Position numbers and translations under genes: made by a program. The notes under the pieces were generated by a model that was not told the origin of the DNA, searched no databases, and saw only the letters and a list, made by a program, of their open reading frames with translations. Of a stretch of DNA of 64,000 nucleotides, positions 1 through 10,030 are shown piece by piece. The stretch lies in NCBI GenBank assembly GCA_038503075.1, contig JBCAML010000001.1:3968001-4032000 (forward strand), given 5' to 3'. The DNA comes from Gyromitra esculenta (Eukaryota > Ascomycota > Pezizomycetes > Pezizales > Discinaceae). Within the stretch, counting starts at the first letter, position 1, and every line of letters starts with the position of its first letter.

Positions 1-1228
1 TGAGGAAGGAACTTCTTATACTGGCTGCTAATCCTCAATCTTTCCGTTTTTTGAATGCATCATACCCCTCGCCCCAAATTTGCCCCGCGAGTGGTCCTAT
101 TGACGGTGACAGTAATATATTAGCAACTTCCAAAATGCAGAGTTCTTAGATTGTATTAGCATGGGATGTATTGTAACCCCACGAGTTTGGATCCTCGAAG
201 TATACCCATGCCGTCCTAGACCTCACATCTTAAACTCACATCTATCTAGCCGTGGAGTTTTGATTTTGATTTTGATTTTGATTTTGGACTAAACAATAGC
301 TGAGAGATATCTCAGGCGATGTTCGTGGTGGCTTTGGCCTAGGAAGCCTAACAATGAGATGGCAAGAGAGAGATATATTCCCATCCATATAATCTCGGTG
401 ATAGCAGCGTATTTGGGAAAGAAGAGGATGTTTCCGTTTCGCAGATATTTGAATGGGCGTGAATGTGCGCGTGTTTGAATATACGCAGCCTAGATCTAAA
501 GTGAGTAGACATTTAATGAAGTAGGATAGAACTTATCTCGAATACAGGTTCTTCTGTGCAATGTATATTATAATTCATGACAAAATATAGCAGCAAAATT
601 GTGATATTCGCCTCCCAAATTTAAGGTCCCAATTTAAAACCCTATCATTGTTTTCGTAATGGGGAATCAATTATCTTATATTCCATATTAAAACAAATGA
701 CATCAACGGAAAAGAGAGACCATGATACTAGGAACCTAGGGATATTCAATGGCTATTGGCATCTGGGTGATGTGGTGGTTAGGAATAGAGAAAGGAGGAA
801 AGGCATCTCTGCGTAGAAATATAGCGAGTCCGAGGATATGGGTAACTGGTTCTATCTATGAATGAGTACATCGTAGGTGTTTATTGATGAATTGGTATAT
901 TCTGTATAGAATCCTCGCTTTAATGTTCTGTAAGGGTGAGAATGTCCGATTTGAAAGAGTTTTTAGATATTGTTGATGAAATTAAGGAGGGAGGGGAGGG
1001 GAAGGGAGGGAAAGAGGATGAGAGAGACGGCAAGAAACTTCGAAAGCAACGTGTTACGCCCATTCCATCTCGTCCCAAATTCCGCCAAGCTTCTCCGAGT
1101 CTATCACGGGACACCAGCACCTCAGACAACTAAACCCATAATAAATACTTCCATCTTCACCATAAATCACTCGCGAAATTACCTACACGGTAGAAGCTAT
1201 AAACCACATTCCGCCAGTTCCACGAGCA
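1..1228. other. Intergenic, no gene seen
   Basis: No convincing gene is visible. The stretch holds a short TTTTGA hexanucleotide microsatellite at 258-286 and, around 985-1020, a purine-rich GGGAGGGGAGGGGAAGGGAGGG tract whose open frames look compositional. Confidence 0.5.
258..286. repeat. TTTTGA microsatellite
   Basis: Nearly five perfect tandem copies of the hexamer TTTTGA lie in AT-rich intergenic DNA. No function is apparent. Confidence 0.9.
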
Positions 1229-1598
1229 ATGACTTTGAATTCTCCATCCCTAATTCCTTTCACTCACCTCCTTGCTCCTCTCCTCCTATCCGACCCCAAA
1301 ACTCACCTTCTTCTAAGACTAACCCCCTCCCTGCTCCTTCACCTCCCCTCTCCATCCTATCTACCAGCAAAATGGAAAACCTTAGAAATCATCCGAGGCC
1401 CCGGACTTCACGTATCTCCCTCCCCTCCCTTCTACCACCACAGAAAAGCTAGCTAAATCATAAAGCTAAACCTTCAAATCCGCTACAACAATTATCGTCC
1501 CCCAACAAGCTTCGTAGAGGTCTTCGGAACCTGGATATCAAGCGCAAAAGTCCTCTACCCACACCATCCCAAAAGGCTATTACTAAAGTAAAAGACAG

Positions 1599-2471
1599 AT
1601 GTGGTCACAACTACTACTATTCCCATCTCTTCAAATTCCAGAAGAAGGGGGGGCGGACGTTATAATTAACCTAGCCCGCTCATCCCCAATCCCAGCGGCG
1701 ACGGAGATCCTGATATCAAAAGTCAGGCCGGTGGGTTTGCTGGTGGGTATTACTCTCGAATTTGAATTCTCGCGTATCGGGTTGTTGAGGGATCATTGTG
1801 TGGTGCCGGTGATGGGGGAAGTGATGGGAGTGACGGATAGAGCTGTGAGGAGGGCTTGGGGTGGGGTGAGCGAGGTGGCGCCGATGGTGGGGATGGTGGG
1901 GTATTTGGAGGGGGTCAGTGGGAGGGCGGAGTATGTTGGTATTGTTGCCGATGCAATTATGGGGGTTATTGGGAGGATGAAGGGTGATAGGCTGGATGGT
2001 AAGGCGGACGACTGGGTGGAGAGGGACGTGTGGAGTTTGCTGATAGGCGTGTTGAGGGGGAAGAAGGGTGGGAAGGGGAGTAAGCTTATAAGTATGGTGG
2101 CGGTAGGTAGGCAGATTGTAGACGGCAGGGAGGAAGATAGTAAAGAGGACTCTTTATTGTTTGAAGAGCAGGCTGCGGAGGGTGGGGGAGATGATGATTT
2201 GTGGCTTGAAACCGAAACCGAGGAAGATGAGTTATTCACATGGGGAGACGAAGACTATGACCGGGAAGACGATTTTTTCATTTGGGATGAAGATAGTGAA
2301 CCATATAGCGGAGATGATATTTGCTTGTTTGAGGAACTTGAAGGACTGGGAATGATAGTAGGTTACTGTGGAGATGAGAAGGACGAGCACTTGTTTATGG
2401 AGGATAATGGATTGATGCTTGAAGAAAATATACTGCCGCGTGGCGAGGATGAGGATATGATATTGATCTGA
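1599..2471 (+). CDS. Hypothetical protein with a strongly acidic C-terminal third
   Basis: This is an open frame of 290 codons that I do not recognise. The first ~170 residues are mixed and hydrophobic with a basic patch (RGKKGGKGSK). From about residue 175 the protein becomes very acidic, with runs such as ETETEEDELFTWGDEDYDRE and scattered aromatic residues. Upstream, in another frame, 1229-1411 and 1466-1587 also read like coding sequence (for example YRPPTSFVEVFGTWISSAK), separated by a plausible GTATCT...AAAG intron. The true gene may therefore start near 1229 and have two or three exons, but I could not find a junction that joins the upstream part to this frame. The start at 1599 is simply the first ATG. 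The opposite strand is also open for 148 codons because of strong G/C skew, so frame length is weak evidence. It could be a lineage-specific or decaying gene. Confidence 0.42.
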   Translation: MWSQLLLFPSLQIPEEGGADVIINLARSSPIPAATEILISKVRPVGLLVGITLEFEFSRIGLLRDHCVVPVMGEVMGVTDRAVRRAWGGVSEVAPMVGMVGYLEGVSGRAEYVGIVADAIMGVIGRMKGDRLDGKADDWVERDVWSLLIGVLRGKKGGKGSKLISMVAVGRQIVDGREEDSKEDSLLFEEQAAEGGGDDDLWLETETEEDELFTWGDEDYDREDDFFIWDEDSEPYSGDDICLFEELEGLGMIVGYCGDEKDEHLFMEDNGLMLEENILPRGEDEDMILI

Positions 2472-3272
2472 TAAGTATATAGTACTAGCCATTACTTTAT
2501 GCTTGGCTAATCAGGTGTCTCGGATATAGGGCAGGATAAACGATTTTACCTCTGTAAAAATGGTAACATCCGGCAGGCTTATCTCTATAGATCATCGGTA
2601 GTGCAGACATGGTAGATTTTACAATTCTAATATAAGCTTACAGTGCTACTCGGTAATTACATATCACGATATCTGCATTCTTGGAGAGAGTGGTGATATC
2701 TCGTGAGCGGGTCTGACGACCGTGTGAGTGGATGAGTCGACAAGATGTCGTAGCAGCTGTGCTCATGCAAAGGCTGGAGACGAATCAGGCCGTTGATCCG
2801 TCTCCACAACTCAGAAGGACGAGAATCACAAACAGATACATATGCACAGGCGATAGGAAGAGTTGGTATCGAATTCTGGAATATCCATCCATTCCATCAC
2901 CCATAACCGCGATCGGACACGGTCAGGGGGGACAGCGCCTAGAGCAAAGTAGCACTGCAACACTCACTGTAACACTGGCTGTGCCAAGCCCCCGGCTCAC
3001 AGGCCACGAACACCTTTCTGGAAGGGAAACGGAACAAACAACCCTTTGATGAGAAGAACTGACTGACTGAGCTGACGACGCTCTCGATATCTTTCTTTCA
3101 ACCCCCCCCACCACCACCACCACCGTCCATCTCTCTCTCCACAGCCACTTAAGCTTATCTTCGTTCGTTTGCCTGGGACTTCTGTTCTGCTTCACTCCTT
3201 TCTCTTTTTGCCATTGTTTGCTGCCAGCTGCTTCCATCCCTTGTTTTACCACCGCTGGCAACAGTATTCAGT
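2472..3272. other. Intergenic region upstream of KEX1
   Basis: No gene is visible. The last ~200 bases before KEX1 are pyrimidine-rich (CACCACCACC repeat near 3111-3124, then CT-rich), as is common in fungal promoters and 5' leaders. Confidence 0.5.
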
Positions 3273-5363
3273 ATGCGCCTAGCAGCGTCATCGCTCCTAC
3301 TTGGAGCGTCGCTCTTCGCGACCGCGAGAGCTGTCGCTGTTCCCGCCGATGCGCCATCTACGAATGCAGCTCAGTACTTTGTAAAGTCCCTTCCCGGGCA
3401 GCCGGACGGTCCGCTGGTAAAGATGCATGCTGGGTGTGTCCCCATTCCCCTTTTAGACCCACCACCACCAGACAATATCGCCCCTCATTTTTTTCTATCT
3501 CCACTATCCACCAGAAAGAGATAAAAATATATATAATACATTTTCTAACCAAAGTAAAACTGGAATAGACACATCGAAGTCGACTCTCCTAGCAACGGGA
3601 ACCTATTCTTTTGGCACTTTCAGAATAAACATATTGCGAATCGCCAACGGACTGTGTTGTGGCTTAATGGCGGCCCAGGGTGTAGCAGCATGGATGGAGC
3701 GCTTATGGAAGTTGGGCCGTATCGGATGAAGGATGAAAAGACGCTTGAAGACAATCCGGGGAGCTGGCATGAGTTTGCGAATTTGTTGTTTGTTGACCAG
3801 CCGGTTGGGACGGGGTTCAGCTATGTATCAGGAGATAGCTATTTGACGGAGTTACCACAGGTGAGTTTGAACCGGGGGAGATGGTAGGGGATAAAATAGG
3901 CAAGTGAGGCTAATTATTGGACAGATGGCAGATCATATGATGAAGTTTCTGGACAAGTTCTTTGAGCTGTTCCCAGAGTATGAAAGCGACGATGTAACTA
4001 TTTTTCCAACCATGAGCTATGATTTTCACTCGTGCTTATTGCTATCTAGATCTACCTCGCCGGCGAATCCTACGCCGGCCAACACATTCCTTACATCGCG
4101 CAAGCTATCCTCGACCGCAATGCCAAATCTAAAACCCAATGGAACGTCAAGGGTCTTCTCATCGGCAACGGTTGGATCGACCCCGGCCCACAATACCTCT
4201 CCTACCTCCCCTTCGCCTATAAAGAAGGTCTCATTGAATCCAACAGCGCCATTGCCAATTCCATCGAGAAACAAGTCTCTATCTGCACCAAGACACTTTC
4301 GGACAACGGCGCTCATCACGTCGATGTACCTGCATGTGAACGGATTCTCCAAGACATTCTCGACCTAACCAAGAAGGGACCTAAGGGTGCCGAGAGATGT
4401 TTGAATATGTACGACGTTCGTCTTGGCGATAGCTATCCATCATGTGGCATGGATTGGCCCCCAGATCTTGTCAACATGACACCATATCTCCGCAGCAAAC
4501 CGGTGCTTGAGGCTCTTCACATCAACCCCGATAAAAAGACAGGCTGGACCGAGTGCGCCGGTGCCGTCTCCTCCGCTTTTCGCGCCAGGAACTCCAAGCC
4601 CGCAATCGATCTCCTCCCGGGTCTCCTCGCCAAGATGCCCGTCCTCCTCTTCTCCGGCGACAAGGATCTCATCTGCAATCATCTGGGCACTGAGGAACTG
4701 ATTCACAGCATGGATTTCAATGGTGGTAAAGGCTTCGAACTCGAAGCCCCCGGAACTTGGGCCCCGCGCGAAGACTGGGTATTCGAAGGCCAGCCAGCCG
4801 GAATCTACCAGAGTGCCCGAAATCTCACTTATGTCCTCTTCTACAACGCATCCCACATGGTCCCTTTCGACTTCCCGCGCCGCACGCGCGACATGCTTGA
4901 CCGGTTCATGGGCGTTGACATTGGCCCCATTGGCGGGACCCCGACAGATTCAACCATCGCAGGCGCCAAAGGACCCATAACCGCAGTCGGTGGCACACCA
5001 AACTCCACCACCGCCGCCGAGAAGGAGAAGCTGAAAGTGGATAAAGCTCGCTGGGACGCATACTACCGATCCGGCGAGATCGCACTCGTATTCGTCGCCA
5101 TCGCGGCTGCCATCTGGGGTGTTTTTGTGTATAAACAGCGACGTGCAGACAGGCACGGCAGGGACAGCAAGGGTGCGTATAGAGGCGTTGGAATCGGAAT
5201 GAAGCGTAGGGAGAGGACGGATAGTGAAGATGAGCTTAGTGATCTCGCTGGAACACCCGTGTTTGAAAATGATCTGGAGGGGCAACGGGAGAGGCGATAT
5301 AGTATTGGGAGTGAAGACGAAAGTGAAGATGGGAACGGGGTTTTGGGGAAAGGTGATAAGTGA
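3273..5363 (+). CDS. KEX1: KEX1-type pheromone-processing carboxypeptidase (serine carboxypeptidase S10)
   Basis: Four exons join in frame: 3273-3433, 3569-3860, 3925-3993 and 4050-5363, giving 611 residues. The product is a type I membrane serine carboxypeptidase of the trans-Golgi that removes C-terminal Lys and Arg after Kex2 cleavage (family knowledge). The sequence shows an N-terminal signal peptide, the substrate-binding motif [14 protein letters not shown], the nucleophile motif GESYAG (Ser181, formed at the start of exon 4), the acid motif SGDKDLICN (residues 376-384) and the catalytic His in NASHMVPFD (His443). All triad elements are present. A Thr/Ser-rich linker leads to one membrane helix (about residues 517-537), followed by a basic then acidic cytosolic tail containing SEDELSD and GSEDESEDG, as expected for a Golgi-retained Kex1. 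The length matches the family (about 600-640). Exon 3 is only 69 nt. Splice sites are canonical GT-AG. The gene converges on the GH17 gene. The start is the first ATG and gives a good signal peptide. Confidence 0.95.
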
Positions 5364-6936
5364 TAGGCTGAAGTGGGTTGGGGTGTGGGTGTTTAAGGGA
5401 GGGTAAGCAGGGTGATTAAGTTCAAGATTTATATTATGGAAAAATAACCTTTTTTTTATTCATTTTTTTATTCAACTAGTGGCGAATGGGACGTGTACAT
5501 ATGTCTGACTCCTTTTTCCTTTTATATTTTTTCTATTGGTAATGAATGTTTTACCTATGTGTGTAATATGATATGCTGTTGGGGTTCAGTTCTTTTTTTT
5601 CTTTCTTCCATGTCTGCAGCAGGCGTCGATGGGTGAAGTGGAAAGAATCAAGTAGGATAGGAAGCGGTAAGATGGAGCGGAACAGTATACCGCAGGGCGA
5701 GCTAGCATAACGGAAGAAAGCACCAGAGATGAAGGAAAGGAAACAATGTAAACGTAGCAACTGGCGGGCATAGGACACGACAAGGGCGTGCATAAAAAGG
5801 GTGTGCACATCATTCATTCTCTAGTTTCTTGCAGTTGGAAGGAAAGGAGGGTAGGTAGTTAGCTATAGATTTCCTTAGTTTTTTTAAAAAAAAAAACATT
5901 CTGGGGCTTGTTTTTAGAGATGTAGTATGAGGGGTAGAGGAGCAGATGGATAGATAGATGGGCGATAAGTAACGCGGATAGTGATGTAGATGAGTATATG
6001 GAGGAGTTTTTTTTTGGGGGGGGGGGTGGTGAAACGGACGCGCGTACTCTACTTTACTCTGGATCTTGCAGATGTTGTGTGTGTGGTTGGTCTTGATTTG
6101 TATATAGGTGGATGTTATATGTACATGTGAGTATATGGAGCTATATGGAATTATACGGAGCTATACGGAGCTATACGGAAGCATTGAACGTACATGTAGT
6201 TATACCCTACGTGTGCGTACATGTAGCGTTAGGTTGGACTGGTTGAGGTGGGTAGTTTGAGGTGGTCTGTGTTGGGTAGGGTAAAGTAGGGGTTGGCTAG
6301 GGGTAATGACTAGGGTGGCCCAGGGGTAGAGTACGTGTGCTAAGCTTTGCCGTTTTACGGGGTAGACATGGGGGAAGGAAAAAGAAATTTGGTGTGTGGT
6401 TTTGTCATGAAATATCACTCGGCGATGTGGCTTAGCTTTTCTGGTAATGGCGGGTTAGACTGTCGGGCTGAGTTCATGGTCTAGGGTCTCTCCAACACTG
6501 TTTGGGAATCCCGGCGGTAGGGGTTTGGTTGGCCATTACCTCTTAAATGCTGGTAGCTTGGTGGTCCCCTGGTGGAAGTGTTTCGTGAGGACCTAGTAAA
6601 TCCACCAAATAGACATGGAGTATTTAACTTTTTCATCCACCTCTACCCCAAGACTTTTTTTATTTTCACTTTTACTATTTACAGTCTAAAGATCTAGTAT
6701 TTGAATCATTTCCAGATATCAGTACGAAGAACTACCAAAAAACGAAGCACTACCCGAGGAGCCCATCCACACATGCACCCAATAAGAATGCAAATAGCCC
6801 ACAAGTAAATAAAACAGTTTATCAAAACATCCACACTGCGGCTACTCACGCGCTTAATCTAGAGTCATCTCAGGAACTCCAATTCGACCTCATGAAGAGG
6901 CATAAAAGCGAAGTCAAAGACGATCCCAACCGCAAG
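5364..6936. other. Intergenic region between convergent genes
   Basis: This is the 3' flank of both KEX1 and the GH17 gene. It is T-rich just after KEX1 and has G runs near 6015-6025. It contains a short 10-bp tandem repeat (listed separately) and two TACATGTA palindromes at 6191 and 6218. No gene is seen. Confidence 0.55.
6132..6181. repeat. 10-bp tandem repeat, five units
   Basis: Five tandem units of the form TATAYGGARY are read directly: TATATGGAGC, TATATGGAAT, TATACGGAGC, TATACGGAGC, TATACGGAAG. It is a small minisatellite in intergenic DNA. Confidence 0.85.
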
Positions 6937-7972
6937 TCAATCATGCAAGAGACCAAGATCCTGTATCCCCCAGTACTTCTCCGAACCATATGAGCCTTCG
7001 TGATCGTCCTTCCACAGGTCATCGAAGGGACCCAAGAAGACACTATTCGGTGCCACTCTATAGATCTCCTTAATGGCCCTATCCTGGTCTTCAACGGAAG
7101 CAACAGCGCGGTGATGACCATCCCCTCGATGCGGCCATCCAATCTCAACAATCCTAATCTGCTTGCCCGGACATACGCTTTCGATACGCGCCGTCTGTCC
7201 CTCCAAGTGGTGTTCCGTCTCCGCCGACGAGATCTTATGGCTAAAGAACGGATGCATGCTCGCCGCCACATAATCCGAAACCTCGCACAGAACTGGGTTC
7301 TCGAGAATCGCGCCAACCGTCTCAGCGGCTACAACAGGTCCGCTATATCCAGCTTCTCTCAAAGCGCGTCGAGCACGGCTAACCCGGCCTGCGAGTTCGC
7401 CAGCACAAATCACTCCCCGGTGAACGTGCTCGTTTCCGATACTAACGGTGTGCACCATATGCCAGTGACCGTCAACGATCCGGATAAGCTGGCCTATTTC
7501 TTCATCGCTGTTGTGCACGTCGTAGATACCGAGAAATAACTTCATTCCGGGGTGAAGCCTGGCTGCGGCCATTGCGTTTTCGGTTTGCGAGCATGCAAGA
7601 CCGTAGAGGCGGACTAAGGGGAAGGCGCTGAGTTGGCTGAATTCGTGGATTACTTGCTCGCGGGACTTGCAGGTCCTATCGGGGTTGAAGGGAGACCAGG
7701 CGAGCCCGGCCTGACTTTTGGGTTCCTGTTTTGATTGTTAGCTTGTGTATATAATATGATAGCTGCTGTGAGTGAGAAGTTGTATGGTGGATCTAGCTCA
7801 GCTGCGCAATGTGTGACTAGCCCTATTCTCTATACAGGCGCGGAAGTGTCAATGTTTTCATGAGCCTTACATTCTTGTTTCTAGAGAATCCGAATACATG
7901 GGGTATGGCCACAGCTGATTGAACCGCCAGAAACGCTATAATTCCCAATATGGTTGACTTAGAGGAAACCAT
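6937..7972 (-). CDS. Secreted GH17 family glucan beta-glucosidase/transglycosylase-like protein
   Basis: Two exons on the minus strand, 7972-7871 and 7725-6937, give 296 residues, typical for the family. Exon 1 (34 codons) begins MVSSKSTILG, forms a signal peptide with a likely cut after SAVA, and ends at a GTAAGG donor. The intron ends with a CTAAC branch site and AAAACAG acceptor, keeping phase 0. Exon 2 opens with LAWSPFNPDRTCKS and VRLYGLACSQ, which resemble the first strand region of fungal GH17 wall proteins (Bgl2/Scw type). The predicted acid/base Glu lies in SIGNEHVHRG (Glu133) and the nucleophile Glu in RIVEIGWPHRGDG (Glu228). Both glutamates and their spacing fit GH17, which acts on beta-1,3-glucan at the cell wall. 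No Ser/Thr-rich stalk or GPI signal follows, so the protein is probably secreted or loosely wall-bound. The small first exon is easily missed, and without it the gene would look 5'-truncated. Confidence 0.85.
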
Positions 7973-8761
7973 ACCTGATCTCCTGCGAAAAATGGCTGAT
8001 ACTGGTTAATCTATGAGGATGTGGAAGCGGAGCAGTTGAGGGCGTAGTTTAGATCCTAGAGGGAGTAATATGTTCTTCTCAAATCAAGACTGATTCGTGG
8101 TACGGCCACACATAATCTATACAGATTTGTGGGAGCTTTTAGGCTTCAAACCTGTTTTAACGACGTCTCTTTGGTCTTAGCATAGAAATATTATTTTAGA
8201 TTTGTTGGTATGCTATATGTAATAAATACGTCTATAGCGATATTGTGGGACTGCTGAATGCCCGGTTTGTGAATTATTTTTAATGTAGGTTAGTGGTTGT
8301 TTTTGGTATTGGGGGTTTTTCTGCTAGGTTTTATACATGTAGCGTTAAGAGATATCTAGCGCATGCGTGATTTCAGTCTTGTGATATACCATACCATCTC
8401 GGGAATAAGAAACTGGCCTGGGCTAGGGTAAACTGGAATATTTTAACTGGAATTACTCTATCAGGAAAGTAAATTGTCGAATAGGCAGCGATTTCCGACA
8501 TTTAGCAGCCACTTTTGAGCCTTTTGGGGGGCTGGTTCAAAAGTACCTAGTCCAGGCCAGTTTCCTATTCCCGAGATAATACGGTATTGGAGCGAGTGGC
8601 CGAACACGACTACGTGAGTGCAACGCTCCACTTGGAGCTTAAGCCATCACCAAATATAACAGACAATAATTGCCCATATGGCATCAATAATTTCTGATGG
8701 CATCCTAACTATTCCAGATCCTAGATACATTCATCTAGCTGGGGGAAACGCAGCTAAGGCT
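7973..8761. other. Intergenic region with MITE
   Basis: This is the 5' flank of the GH17 gene and the 3' flank of the NmrA-like gene. It contains one inverted-repeat element at 8389-8584 and a TACATGTA palindrome at 8334. No gene is seen. Confidence 0.55.
8389..8584. mobile_element. MITE-like element, 196 bp, terminal inverted repeats, TA flanks
   Basis: The left arm reads CCATACCATCTCGGGAATAA and continues GAAACTGGCCTGGGCTAGG. The right arm, reverse-complemented, reads CCGTATTATCTCGGGAATAG and continues GAAACTGGCCTGGACTAGG. The arms match at 34 of 39 positions. Both ends abut a TA dinucleotide (8387-8388 and 8585-8586), consistent with a Tc1/mariner-type TA target duplication. There is no coding capacity. 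The exact boundaries depend on accepting the TA flanks. Confidence 0.75.
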
Positions 8762-9863
8762 TTACAGATACACGCTCCAATCATTCTCTGCAAAATATTC
8801 CTTCGTGCTCTTCAACCCAGTCACCCCCAAATCTGCTGGATACACCACCTCCTTGCCGCCATTAGACCAACCATATTGTTCCCAAAGCTTAAACATCAAC
8901 CCCAACTCAATCCCCAACTTGCCATGCAAGCTCTCATAAGCCTCGTCGGTCACTTGTATGTATTTTAAGTCTTTCAGCCCTGCAGCCTCAGCCAAAAACT
9001 TGAAGATTTCACCGAGGGTATAGCTGTCGCCGTTGCTCGCCCAGACATATTTTCCGAGCGACTTTTCGGGCTGTGCGATGATCGCAGCAACCACGGGACC
9101 AATGGTCGTGGAATGGTCCACCAACGCCTCTAGAGGGGTATTGGGGGAAACGGGTAGAACATTAGCATATGTCGTTTTACCGGCTTGGATCTGCATATAT
9201 TGGAGATCGGTCAGTTCGAGTTGCAATCAGACAATTGATCGGTAGTAGAGACTTACAAGTTTGGTAAGCTGCAATGGGCTCCAATGAAAGTTCCCGAGAT
9301 AAAAGCCAACCCAGAAGAACGTCGTCTTCCCCTTCAATGGCGAAGCCTCGATGTATTTATCGACCTGCACCTTCCCCTCGAAATGCGGAACCGATAGCTT
9401 CCCCCCAGAGGTCGTAACAGCCGATGGCAAAGTAGACCAGACGAGATGCTCCAGCGTCGGAATTGCTGCTGCCGCGTCGACGATATTGCGGCCCTGGTTG
9501 GTCTCGAGTTCTTCCGCTTCCGCAGCGCTAAGCTCTGTCAAAAATGGAACCCAGAAATCAGTAACTGCGTAGATAGCAGTTGCGCCCTGGAAAGCAGCGA
9601 TCAGGGAGTCTTTGTCATTGGCTTCTCCTCTGACGACTTCGACACCCCTTGCTGCCAATTTCTGTGCCTTTGCGGAGGTAGGGTCACGGGTTACTCCGCG
9701 GACCTTCCAGCCTTTTAGGTCGATGAAAGCGTTGACTACTGATCCTCCCTGGAGTTACAATGGGTTGTCAGCTTCGGGGCATTTTAGTTAGTATGATGGT
9801 ATAGACAAGAATTCTTACCTGTCCGCCAGTTGCACCGAGGATGACAATAGTCTTTGTAGCCAT
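8762..9863 (-). CDS. NmrA-like family NAD(P)-binding protein
   Basis: Three minus-strand exons, 9863-9819, 9748-9257 and 9190-8762, join in phase 0 and give 321 residues. The 15-codon first exon MATKTIVILGATGGQ joins to GGSVV, building the Rossmann dinucleotide-binding motif GATGGQGGS of atypical short-chain dehydrogenases. Family-typical segments follow: VRGVTRDPTSAKAQKL, GATAIYAVTDFW, HLVWSTLPSA and HFEGKVQVDKYI. NmrA-like proteins either sense NAD(P) redox state as nitrogen-regulator partners or reduce small molecules. The active-site YxxxK of true dehydrogenases is not obvious, so a regulatory or isoflavone-reductase-like role cannot be decided. The introns are short (70 and 66 nt) with GTAAG donors. 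A TATA-like box lies about 160 bases upstream of the ATG. Confidence 0.88.
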
Positions 9864-10023
9864 TTATATTTGCGTTACTGAAGATATTGAAAAGAGGGGA
9901 TATAGGATGTGTAGATGATTGAAGGTTGATAAAGCAGTGGAAGTTTCAGATAAGATGGCAGAGGAAGCTGTACTGTCACTATCTTGATGTTTCTCTCAAT
10001 CCATCCGCGCACTGAATAGCTCC

Positions 10024-10030
10024 TTATATA
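10024..10030 (-). promoter_or_regulatory. Probable TATA box of the NmrA-like gene
   Basis: TATATAA on the minus strand lies about 160 bases upstream of the NmrA-like start codon, a plausible distance for a fungal TATA element with a moderate 5' leader. It is assigned by position only. Confidence 0.4.

Noticed and set aside
1793..2239. 148-codon minus-strand open frame
   Set aside because: Ser/Thr/Pro-rich shadow caused by the strong G skew of the plus-strand acidic gene; no motif.
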